From Cyanoderma ruficeps (taxonomy: Eukaryota; Chordata; Aves; Passeriformes; Timaliidae): 64,000 nt of DNA. The stretch is taken from assembly GCA_008694505.1 (NCBI GenBank), contig VZDJ01007749.1, forward strand, positions 3,562,941 to 3,626,940. Reading direction: 5' to 3'. A program made the translations under genes and the position numbers. Positions within the stretch are counted from its first letter, which is position 1, and every line of letters begins with the position of its first letter. Shown here piece by piece: positions 25,901 through 36,900 of this stretch. Under the pieces are notes generated by a model, which was given only the letters and a program-made list of their open reading frames with translations, was not told where the DNA came from and did no database searches.

Positions 25901-26700
25901 TGCTTTGGATGAAACATCCCAGGGAATTGAGCTATGGCCGTATCTCATGTATCACATGGTGGGAGACGAAAGCACTTGGGGCAGACTGTAAAGTAAATTT
26001 TAAAAGACTTGACTGAAGCAGCACTCTGTCTCTCTCCTTCTCCCAGAGTGATCTCCCAGCCCCTGCACATGCTACCGTGTGGACCTGGACCGTTCAACAT
26101 CAAAAAAGCATTTTATAAGTCTAGTCTTTGTGTTCTCTTAGTGCAGAAATCAGCAAAGACAGTCCATGTGAATGTGTGTGTCTCAGGGGATGCAGCAGGG
26201 AGAGGGGGTCTGGGTGGATAGACCAGCAAAAGAGAGGGAAGCTGTTTCCCCAGCACTTTGGAGACTTGATTATCTTCTTACTCCTCTCCCTGGCTCCAAA
26301 CTTTGTTATCAGGAGGCTCAAGGAGGGCAAAGGGACTGTGTGCACTGAGTCCCCTCTGGTCTCTCCCTCACATTAACCTTGTGGAAGACGACTGGTGGCC
26401 CTTTGCAGGGAGCTCACTCGCGCCTCAATTTCCACACGCTTGCAGGGGCTCGATTGACTCCTTGTGATTCATTTTAATGTGGCACAAAGCAGCAGCTTGC
26501 TGAAGCCTGATGTGAAACACCCACATACGCTCACATTACATAATATGAATCTAAGAAGATTAAATTATCCGGTCTGAGGAAACGCATGCACGTCTGGATA
26601 TACGCATTTATACATGGTCTGGAGGGGAGCTGAGTGGAGCTGAGGGCAAAGCTTCCCTTTAGACACACTGAACTTGTGGTTTTTTATCACTTAAAAAATG
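19906..26700. other. Intergenic upstream of LBH
   Basis: No gene is seen. It contains an A-rich tract at 21793-21912 and a candidate conserved block at about 26460-26620. The YPEL5 gene expected upstream of LBH in vertebrates is not in this stretch. Confidence 0.65.
21793..21912 (+). repeat. Low-complexity A-rich tract with four GTTAAAAAAA units
   Basis: GTTAAAAAAA recurs at 21820, 21839, 21865 and 21883, separated by short unrelated spacers, and the tract ends in aataaataaaac. It looks like a decayed A-rich minisatellite or retroelement tail. Confidence 0.7.
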
Positions 26701-26723
26701 GGGCAAATACAGTGTATTTGCCC
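26701..26723. repeat. 23-bp near-perfect palindrome
   Basis: The arms GGGCAAATACA and TGTATTTGCCC are exact reverse complements of 11 bp around a single central G. It lies about 1.1 kb upstream of the inferred LBH start, in DNA that otherwise looks unremarkable. Confidence 0.8.
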
Positions 26724-27280
26724 GTGCACAGACACATGTGTGAAGCACGGCAGCAGCTGTGTGTTTTGTGTTTGAAGGAAACATGAGAAGCGTTTGTAAA
26801 TGTGTGCTTGGTTATCACTGTGTTGGCAAAGTCTGAGCAGCAGCATGGAGCAACAGGTGGAATCCAAACAGCCCCGGCACTAAACTTCACCTGTCCGTGT
26901 ACGGCAAGATGTTGCTCCCTGGGAAAGTAAACAGGGGGGAACTGTTCCCAAAAGCCCTGAGAATCTCTCAGCAGCTTTGGAGAGCCTGGCCCATCCTGTG
27001 GCTAAGAGCCCTGCCCTGCAGGCATGTGCCTCGTGGCACAGCCCGTTCCTCAGGCTGCACGAACATAAGCAGACTGCTGCACAAAGTCGGGACCCAAGTA
27101 GAGTTTGGGGTGCCCAGACCTTTTGCCCAAAGGTGCACTTTGCCTTTCCAGAGGTTTCATGCTGGGAGGGGAATGCAGGAAACGTGCTTCACCTACAGCT
27201 GCCCACGGTGCTCACGCTGCCCAGGCAGCAAATGCATTTGCCTCTCCCTCTCCTCCTGCGCCTTCCCGTCATTGATTCAC

Positions 27281-27299
27281 ATTGTTTTGCTAAATATAG
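27281..27299 (+). promoter_or_regulatory. MEF2-type site with adjacent SOX-type core upstream of LBH
   Basis: CTAAATATAG at 27290-27299 is an exact match to the MEF2 consensus YTA(A/T)4TAR. ATTGTT at 27281-27286, just before it, matches a SOX core. They lie about 520 bp upstream of the inferred LBH start in an otherwise GC-rich flank. Confidence 0.45.
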
Positions 27300-27724
27300 C
27301 TCGGCCCCTTGAAGCTGCTCACTCAGCTTTTACTCCAGCCAGAGGCGCGGGGCACGGAAGGTGCTGGCAGGAGCGCGGCTGGGCGGCCTCTGCGGCTTCT
27401 CCGGCAGGTGCCGTCCCTGGCCGTGTCCCCGGCCACCCCCCGCCATCACCACCTTGCGGGAGTAGGGCTTGAGACCCTCTTCGTGAGATCCAGCCCCGGT
27501 GATGCTACGGAAACCGCCGGTGCGTCCCTCTGCGGCCGGCAGCACAGCGGGGGGACGCACCCCACCTCGGCCCGGGGTGAAACAGCGGAAATACGCCCCC
27601 CCTGCGCTGGGAACGGCCGGGACGGGGTGGCCGTCGCCACCCGCTCGCGGGGACAAACGGACAGACCCGCACCCCCAAACCTCCCCCCGCAGGCGGCGCG
27701 CGCCGAGGCCATTCATGAAAAAGT

Positions 27725-27783
27725 TGACGTCAGGCGGGTGGGCGGGGCTGGGGCTGGGCCACGCCCCCGGGGACCATTTAAGG
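27725..27783 (+). promoter_or_regulatory. LBH: LBH proximal promoter: CRE, GC box/G4 motif, CArG/TATA-like box
   Basis: In order: TGACGTCA (27725-27732), the full palindromic CREB/ATF site; a G-rich run 27736-27758 with five G-tracts of 3-4 separated by 1-2 nt, containing the GC box GGGCGGGGC; ACGCCCCC (27761-27768), a KLF/Sp-like site on the other strand; and CCATTTAAGG (27774-27783), a perfect CC(A/T)6GG SRF consensus whose TTTAA could also serve as a weak TATA element. Sites are seen; occupancy is inference. Confidence 0.7.
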
Positions 27784-27808
27784 CGGTGCGGCGGCCAGCG
27801 CGGGGCTC

Positions 27809-27938
27809 AGAAGGGAGGCGGCGGCCGAGGCGTGAGGGGGCTCAGTCGGTCCCAGGTAGCGCCGTGCATCAACCCGTCCCGCAGCGCCTGGGTGCCCCTC
27901 CCGCCACCCCCCGCCGGGGCAGCCTCTGCTGCGACTTC
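27809..27938 (+). other. LBH: LBH 5' UTR (start site inferred)
   Basis: This is the GC-rich leader between the TATA/CArG-like box at 27774-27783 and the ATG. The start is placed near the CA of ggggctcag, about 30 bp downstream of the TTTAA core, and is an inference. There are no upstream ATGs. The real start may be spread over tens of bases because the promoter is a CpG island. Confidence 0.5.
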
Positions 27939-27964
27939 ATGTCTGTGCTGTGTCCCCTGCCCTG
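27939..27964 (+). CDS. LBH: LBH coding exon 1 (residues 1-8 and part of 9)
   Basis: The first ATG after the CpG-island promoter starts this exon. No other ATG lies between the presumed start site near 27809 and 27939. The exon ends in phase 2 at TG|gtgagt, a strong donor, and the split codon is completed by C of exon 2 to give Cys9. The encoded MSVLCPLP differs from mammalian LBH in most positions, but the length, intron phase and following CSDYLRSAEM agree. The start context is poor: T at -3 and T at +4. Confidence 0.9.
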
Positions 27965-30900
27965 GTGAGTGGGCGCTTCTCGTAGGGGGCAGGCGGGGGA
28001 TGGTGGTGCTGCCGGGGCCGGAGGGAGCTTGAGGCCGAGCGGTTCAGTCGCCCCCTGCCCCGGGAGGAGGCGAGGCGGCTGGGCCGTGAGCGGGCCCGGG
28101 GAGCGGTTTGGGGACGCGGCCGTTGGCGGCGGTTCCCGGGGCGGGCGGTGCGCGCCGGGCGGTAGCGGGATGGATGAGCCGCAGCGGCGGACTGCGAGCT
28201 GCGGGAGGGAGTTCGCTTCACTTTCTGGCGCTGGAAATGCCATTAGGGCTGTAAGAGCCGAGCTGGAGTTGGCGCCGCGCGCTCCGCTGGCGTGGAAGTC
28301 CCCGAGGTTGTAAAATAAGTCAGTGGGATCTAAAGCACGCCGGCTTGAGAAATTAAAAAAAAAAAAGGAAAGAAAAACTAAAACCCCCGCGCTCGCACTT
28401 TATTTACTGTGTTTTTTTACTTCCCCCCGTCCCCGCGGGGCAGAGCTGGAGGAAGCGGAGTTAAAAGCGAAGCGCTGTTGCCGGAGGGTCCCCGGGTGTG
28501 CTTGAGCGGGGCTCTTGGGGGGAGAGCCGGGGAGGTGCTCCCAAGGCATTGGATGTAGCGCTGGCTTACGAGGTACTGAGCTTTTTCCGCTGCCTTCCAA
28601 GGGGGGGCAGGAAGGAAGGGACCAGAAATAGACTGCCTACAGCCTCTGCTGCTCGCTTCGCCGCTTGAATCGTGCTCAGTCCTGCCGGAGCCCCTCAGAT
28701 CACTGAAATGCTGTCTTTTCTCTCTAGCTCTGATTATCTGAGATCCGCTGAAATGACTGAAGTGATGATGAACACCCCAGCCATGGATGAGATCGGACTA
28801 AGCCCCCGCAAGGATGGGCTGTCGTATCAGGTAAGTGTTTTGCTGGCAGTTGAGGCACTTAATCCCATGTGGAATTGCCTGGACTAGACTGTAAACTTGG
28901 TCTAACGTACCTTTCTATAGCCTGACCTAATAACAGGTCTTGCAGTAGTGAGAACTAGTCAACAGACCGGAATGTTTGCTTGGCAGCAGATGGTTGTCTA
29001 AAATATCACTCGCTATCAGTGTGGATTGGCAGAGGATTCTCTCGTTTTGAAGTGACCGAGCCCCTGCTCATTCAGCATTACCGTGGCTCAGTGGGAGATG
29101 GGCTAAAGGAGGATTCATGCCACTCACTGGGCTGAGAAGGCTCTTGATGTCTTTGTGACACAGCATACAGCTGATCTGCTGAGAGCAGGAGGATGCTGTT
29201 CATATGGCATCCACATCTTTTGGATCTGGTTCTTTGTTTTCCTGACTAACGTGCCCATCTGAGAGGGTTAACAGTTGTCTGTAAGATAGTGAGGCCAGAC
29301 ACAGCCTAAATGAGCCATGAAATGTCACTGGAGATAGCGATACCGGGAGGCACGAGTTGCATTCATTCTGAAACTTCTAAATAATGTAGTTAACTACTGA
29401 TCTCTAGATCAGTGGCTGGGGTGAAGAAGTGGTCTTCAGATTGAGCCTTAATCCTTTAGTCTTGATATCCCTTTCATTTCCTAGCCTGTAGTTAATCAAA
29501 GCACAAGTTAGGCACCTTAGCTTCCCAGCTCCATGGTTTTCTTCACTTTCAGGAGGCTCATTGATGAGATCTGACACAGATGCTGAATGCTGGCAGATGA
29601 CTTGCGTCTGCTCTGTGCATTGGGTGACTCTTACTGGCACATCCAGATGCAGGCTTCATCCTTTGCAGATGTTACACAACCTGCACAGAGGCACTTTCTC
29701 CAAGTGTGCATTCAGATGAGGTGCTGTATGCTCGCACATTTGTGTCTGAAAAGGGAACTACAAGGCACCAGCAGTGCACTGGAGCATGAAATCGACTGAA
29801 CTTTGGCCCACAGCTGAGACCTCCAGCAGAAGCCATAGCTATGTAGAGGAGAAGGGAATGCATTCATTCTTTTAGTCAGGATTCTGGCTCTGGATAATGC
29901 AAGTTGTTTGGTTTATAGCTGTGCTGTGCTTCAGTACTCGAGTTGGTGGGGAGTATACAGCCTCTCTTTCCTCTCTTACAGATGGAGTTCAGGGGCAATG
30001 ACAGTTGTTAAATCTGAAGCAATCAAAGTAACCTGCATGGGATGTCTTTATGGGTCACCTTATGAAAAGGCAGGTCAAATGCCTCTATTTACCTCATACC
30101 TAACCCAGTCAGGTCAAATGCCTCTATTTACCCATCCAAATTCCCAGGGAGACGCAGAATCTAGGTGCCCTGCTTGTTCTAATGATCACTTCAGTGAGAT
30201 TCTTCCCCAGGTGCTAATGACCTTGATAAGTCTGCTTGGGCCAACTGGGGAACAGGACTGTTTGGTTTTGAGTGGATCACCTGAACATGTGAGTCATAAA
30301 AGCTGACGACTCATATCTGTGCAGGGCTTTTGCATCCCAGATCTGTTCTCTTTAGTGGCTTAGTAATAGATCATTTTTTTCAAATAACTGCGAGGAACTT
30401 CACCTTGATGTGATGAAGAGTGGTGGCAGCAAGAGTAGAGGAGTTGAAATGGAAGACCCTTATGGCACTAGCAGTGTGTGGGCTGTGTATGAGGTCTACC
30501 TCTAAATCAGGTTAGTGTAAAGAGGATTGGGGAGCAGGATCCAGCCTTCTCTGGCTGCTAGGCTGAGAATATCACAGTGTAAGTCAAGGTAAGTTGAAAG
30601 CATCCTTTGAGGGTTGAAAACTCAAATGAGACCAGCAAGGGCAAATCTGATGCGAATAGCACCATGAACTTTTTGTTCTACCTCAGACTTTGGCAGTTTG
30701 TGCCTCATCTTGCTGATGGAGAGAGTTTGGTACATGGAAAATTGTATGCTTGTCTGAGAGCTGTAGTGCAATAACTTAAAACCAGACAGGGCTAATGGAG
30801 CATGACTGCTCCTACAGTGGGGCTTGTTGTTCTAAGCTGCAGCATCTTCCTCCACTCATCTGCAGAGTCAGGCACTCACAGTATAATAGCCCTTGGCTGG

Positions 30901-33900
30901 CTATGAGAGGCAGAAAATAAAAAGTGGAGCCAGAATCAAGTTTTTAGCTTCAAAATTGTCTTGTTGCTTTAGTAGAACTTGAATTCATTTTACTGCAGAA
31001 ATTACCTCAAACTGGGGTTCAAAATTTCCCCCTTCAAGCTGTGTAGAGCAGGGACTGCCTGTGAGTTGTTCTGTAGGATGCTGCCTGTGAGCCTGGGGGC
31101 TGCTTCTGCCACCAGAGGCAGGCATAAAACTCTGGACCAGAGGAGGTGTTACTGCTCAGCAGCACTGCTGGAATTCTAGAACGCATCAGTACCTGGTGCA
31201 GACAGACTTGTCCTACCAAGAAAACTGTTTCAAAGTCTTTTTGCTTTTACTTGGAAGTAAACTGAGGAAGCAAGCTCATACCCTGAGTATAAACTTCATT
31301 TATACTCTGAATTCCTCTGACTTGTAGAGTTCACTGAACTTCTTGGCTCCTCTCTGTCTCGGTGGTTCTGAAGGGAACTTGGGTTGTTGACTTTTTTCTT
31401 CTGCATCTTCCACCCGCTGGGGTGTCTGTCTGTCCTAGACATCAGCTGAAGGTCTGCAGTCTCCTCCCTGGTGAAGCACTGTGCCCTTTGCAGGGGTGGT
31501 CATCACTGCTCAATAGTGTGGAAACTCAGACTGCAGAAGGAATACCAGTTTTAACTGAGTTGCCTCCATAGGCTTAAGGCAACCATGCTTTCTCATCATA
31601 GGATTGCCTTTTTTTCCAGTTAATATGCAAAATACATGTTAAGCTAGTGTGCTAGCTTCAAAAGCATCCTTTGTAAGACAGCTTTTATTAGTGTATTTGT
31701 GACAGCAAGCTGCCGTCTGATCCCCCTGAAGATGGTTCAGCCAACAGATTTCAAGGGTCTGAGCAGAAGTGAGTGGTGAATTTGGGGCATGAGTCTCAGA
31801 ACAGGGCAGCATAGACAAAACAGAAGATGTGACTGAAGAGATGATGTCATGCTGGGTCTTATGCCTGCAGTGAGAAGCTATTTCTGGATCTTTAATAGAT
31901 GTCCCATAATTCCCATGGGACTTACTAAACAAAAAACTCATAGAAATGCAGCTGATGGCTCAAGTTGCCCCTGCCACAAACAGATGTGGCAATGGGAGGC
32001 TTCATGCACTTCCTGCCTGGCAATGTCCAGCGAGCCAGGGTGTTTCTGCTGCCAGCCAGAGCTAATGCCCTGTTTGCTGTTTCCCAGCCCTAGAAATACC
32101 CGTTCTTTAAAGAGCCTCATCAGCACCCTGCCAGCTTGTCCTCTGTGCCGTCTCCCAGTGGCACAAACAATGCCACTGAAACTGAGGCTGAATTAATCAT
32201 TCATGGAGCTGTTGTCAAAACAGTGCCTTGACCAGAATCCTACCTTGCTTCTTGGAAGTGGAGCAGGGTCTGAGCACAACTGAAAGTGCTTTAATGCCCA
32301 AAATGTGTGTTCTGAGCAAAGGTAGTGTCCTGAGTTGAGTGTGCTGCTTTGCTACAGGCTGCCTGGCAGATGACTTGCTGGTTCTTTAGGCTCCCATGTA
32401 GGAGAGTGGCCTGCAGAGGCTGAGCTTGCCTCATGCCATCAGCTGAGGTTTGGTTGTCATGGGGAGCCTGAGCTCTTTAAGTCATGATCGCATCATGCTG
32501 GGATCTGTCTAGGTTAATCACAGCCACAGCTCGCTGGGAATCACGTCAGAGTGGCTGAATCTGGGTAAATAGGCTTAAGGCCCTATCCACTGGCTGTGCC
32601 AAAAGCTTGGTGTTGAGGAAGTAATTTCTGGTGAGTGCAACACCTCCTCACCAGCCCTGGGGAAGCACTGGCTTTCCCAGGGAACTGAGGGGCTTGAGCT
32701 GTCTGCTGGATCCCTCCAGTTAAACTAGACTACCAGTAGGTTACTGGCCCAAAGGATATTGGCTCAATGGAAATTTGACTTCCTCTGTAGTTTTCTTGTC
32801 AGGTGCTTCATGTCTGTGCAGCCTTGATTTGTGCAGGGGAAGTCCTTGAGAGGTGCTGCTTGCTGCCGTGGAAGGTTTTGAGACCAGGCTGCAAAAAGGT
32901 GGTGATAGCAAGCATGGCTGCTAGACAAGATTAGTAGGTAGAGTCAATGTGTATTCTGGGAACTGGGACCTCAGTGAAGACAGAAGCAGAATATGGGATA
33001 AACAGAGACAAAAGCAATCATGTACAGCTATGCTGTGCCACAAGTGTTCCACTGAAATCCAAACTGAGGACAGCAGCTCATCGGAACACCTCAGACCATG
33101 TTTTTTCCTACCTACTTTGATGCCTTGTTACTCCGAGGGAAAATGGTTAGATGTAGGAAGCTTCCCTGACATCATGCCCTGAGACAGGGCAGTATTTCTG
33201 TAGTGAGGAGTTGTTGTGGCTCATCAACTTGAGTCACAGCTGCTGTGTACATACTTGGAGCTCGTTCTTGAGTCATGACTACTGTGTGAGTAAATGTATG
33301 CATTGTAGCTGTATTGTAGTCCTCCAAAGACAGGACACTGAGAGATGACTGAAGTGCTTCCTGGAATGAGCTTGCTGTGCCTCTCAATGGCACTAAAGTT
33401 TTATTTTCAGAACTTCAGTGCTGATTTGGGATTTGGAATATTGGCTTGATGTTGCTGAGGAGGCACAAAGTGCAGCTCTTCAGTCCAAGGGGGATGAGTG
33501 ATGTGTTCATCACCGGTGTATCCTGTACCTGAAGTGGGATGTCTCCCAGTGCGGACTTTGCGGTCTTGTATAGGGCTACTACAATCAAGCAAAACTTTCG
33601 CCCAAACCAGCAACTTAATTTGGAAAGATGTCGTTGCTTTAGTCTCCCTGTAATACAATTTTAATAGTTTTCAGGCCCATGGGAGGGGAGACAGGCATTT
33701 TAACTATGGGTGTTGGTATGGAGTACACATGTGGAAGTTGTTTTGAATTTACAAGTGTCACTTGGATTATGGTAGTGCTGAGCTAATCTTCTTAATTGTC
33801 TGACATCTCTCCTGCTTTTGGTGTTTCTCCATCCCTGTGAATGCTGAGAGAGAGAGGGTATGAGCCTCCCCAGGGCAATAAAAACTTTCCGTTCTTATTG

Positions 33901-36900
33901 CCAAGACTTCATCCAAGGATAGTAGAGCTAGATCATCTGAAACAGAGGCAAACATGATCTTCCTAAAATCATTTCAAGCTTTTGTTTCAAGTTCTGCTTT
34001 CCTCTGCCCTTTCCAGCTGAAAGGCAAGAGTTTGGTCAATTTGTATGTGATCTGGATAAGTTCATGAGGAGAGCAGTTCCCAGACATAAATCCAGAGGGG
34101 TCTGTAAAAACCAGTTTTGCTGCTAGCAAGAAGCTGTGTTGAGTAGTGTAAGAAGCAACATACATGTCCTCTGTGGATCTAGAGGTGTTGGATGTGTCTC
34201 TCCAGGGCCAGGATTTGGGCCCAGCTGCAGGGGAGGCTCTGTAGAAGCAGTTGCAGCCCGTTGTGCCGTATCATGCAGGTGAAGGGGTGGAAGATACCTT
34301 TGAATTGCTGCTAAATTTGCTTTTAGGCAGCCATCACAACCAGTTGGTTGTCACTTGTCCCCCATCAAGTGATCAGGTCTGCCAGGTGAAGGCATCTACC
34401 TCAGGCATGTGCAAGGTGGCTCCCTGTCATGAATGAGGGAGAAGTTAGCCCATGTCTGTTGTCTTCTTTGTGGGGGTGGGAGGTGCAGAGCCTTCCTCCC
34501 ACACTCCTGGGCAGGATAATGTGTTGCTGTCCTGGCTGCTGTGCCAGAGAGTGCAGAGCTCCCAGGTCAGAGCTAAGCTGCTGCAATTCCCAGTGTGGAG
34601 CTTGCTGCAAGTTAAGGAGGCTTTTCCTCCCCATTGTCTAAATCTGGAGTGGGATCAGATTAGGCCTATGGAAATAACAAATGTAGCAGGACAGAGAGCT
34701 GGTGCTTGCTTATCTTTTCCTCTGAAGAGGAGTAGGGAGGCTGGTTGGGTTAACCTTCTCACTTGGCTTCCTCAGATGTTAGTTAGTCTTAAGCCCTTTT
34801 TCCTTGGGGCCCTGTGCTTGGCCTGCTGTCACCCTGCCCATCACATTGGAGGAAATCTGCCTTTCTGTATTTTTTCCATTGACTGTCCACGCCCCTTCAA
34901 AATGCAGTTGCAACATCTCCCTTCGTGCTGCCTCAACGATTAAAAAGCATGACTTAGTGGAAAAAATCCTGACCTTCTTGGGTTCGGCCTGTCTTGCAGC
35001 TGTTTGAGATAAGATTGTGCTAGGGTTTTTTTTTTATTATTATTAAAAAGGCTGCACACCACATTTTGTGGATATTTGTTTGTAAGGAAATGACTACTAC
35101 TTAGTTTCTGGAAAAAAAAATCTGGCAGGCTATTTTCAAAGAAATAGCTCCAATTTGACCTAATGTGCTTAAAATAATAGCAGCCAAAGGTTAGTTTAAT
35201 TATTATACTGCTATTTTTCTTCCATAGGAGGCTATTTTCATGACATTATCAGCTTATGTAACCTCTTGAACCACACTTTTTTTTCCATTGCAACTTTCTA
35301 AACCATGTAATGTCAAGGGTATTTTTTTTTCCTATCCTAGATTTAGATAACTTGATGCTTAAGAGCCACTGACTGTACTTTCAGTAATGCACCGTATGCC
35401 TGAAACTGATTTTGTTTGGCCAAGCAGAAGCCACAAAGCTCCAGGAAACAGTTGCTGTCTCACTGGTGCTGGGAGTGACTAATGGCAGGTAGCTCACACT
35501 GCAATGCCCAGGTTGATGTGTCTGTGTTCAAAGGACCTCAGCTGCACCTGAAAAACATGGATGATGGGAGCTGGACTCTTGCACCACTGTCCCCTGGACC
35601 AGATGATCATGTGCAAACAGCCTCTGATTTCTGCATTACTTTGTTACCTTGCCTGAATTTGCATTAGGTAGCAGCCCAATGGCTTTTCTCAGTCTGATTG
35701 CCACAAAGCTTTGGGTGTAAAGGAGAAATGAGGCTGAACAGTAGAAGACTGAATATTGCCAAGGGGGTGATGCTGTAGCTAATAGTTGCTAGGCTGAAGG
35801 AGGAGTTGATAGGATGTTATTAACTTTCTGTGGCCAGGGCTTCCTAAGGTGGTAGGTACCCACATGATTGGCACAAGGAGAGTGAGGCTTCATGGTTGAC
35901 GCTCAGGGCTCCTGGATGGGGAGTCTGCTTTTGTAACTGGAACCACAAAGATCAAAGCAGATCAGATCTTGCTCTCAGACTGAGGCCGAGGCTGGCAGTG
36001 CTGCTCCCTGCAAGGATGCTCTTGCAACTCACTTGAATGCAGATGATGTTCAAAGAAAAGTACAGCCACATGACTTCTCTCCTGGCCTACAACCTCTAAG
36101 GGAAAATGCACTTTGTCATTTTCTTCTTTGGGGTGTTTAAATGCATCTCTAATGTGAAATGGGCACTCTGATAAAATGGTTTGAGATAGCAGGTGGTGGT
36201 TGTTTAATCTTCTGGCTACTAACCAGGAGGTCTGATGTAGCAAGTGGATTTTATCACCTAGCAGTTCCCTCCTGGATAAGCTGGGGTTTGAGGCTGTTTC
36301 CCCAGCAAGTTACCCACAAGTAACACAACCTTTTCTGTTCACATTGCAATCTAGTCATGCAAAGCTGCTGCTAACACTGCACCAGCAGTTTTTTTCCTTT
36401 CCTCACACTGTGCCTCAGTTCCTAGTAGGATCAAGGTGTGCATCACTGGCACTACCAGGGAGTATGGGCCCTGGTGCTGCTGCACTGCACGAGCTTGTGC
36501 ATCCATGTGACAAGCAGTGGGTGGGAATGGGTAAGGTGCACCTTGAGGGGCTGGAGATCAAGGAGTCCTTGTATTTAATGCACAAGAAACACAGTGCCTA
36601 ACTGCTGGCTATGCCTTAGGTACCCCTTTCCTGAAGAAATACAGTCCAGTCCCCAGCCCTTCCATAAAATGCGTGTCCTGCAGAGTTTCACTGCTGATGT
36701 ATGATTTTGTAGTGTGCTGAATACTGCCAGAATTATCTCTAAAATGCAGCTGAGCTATTTCAGGCTGGCACTGTGGCCCTGGAGTGATACCAGACACAGG
36801 CCCTTGCTGTAGGGGTCTGGGCTGCTCTAGGCCTGGGTTGCCATGAGCCTTCTGCCTCCCAGCAGCAGAGCCTGGGGAACGAGCCTGTTCTCATGAGCAG

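Larger units (their letters stand above)
27330..28540 (+). promoter_or_regulatory. LBH: LBH promoter CpG island
   Basis: The sequence is visibly dense in CG dinucleotides and GC-rich from about 27.33 to 28.54 kb, spanning the inferred start site, exon 1 and most of intron 1. Bounds are by eye. This is the normal promoter type for a developmental regulator. Confidence 0.85.

Noticed and set aside
27309..28313. Long frames across the LBH promoter and exon 1 (up to 219 codons)
   Set aside because: They lie in the CpG island and conflict with the clear splice structure and conserved frame of LBH.
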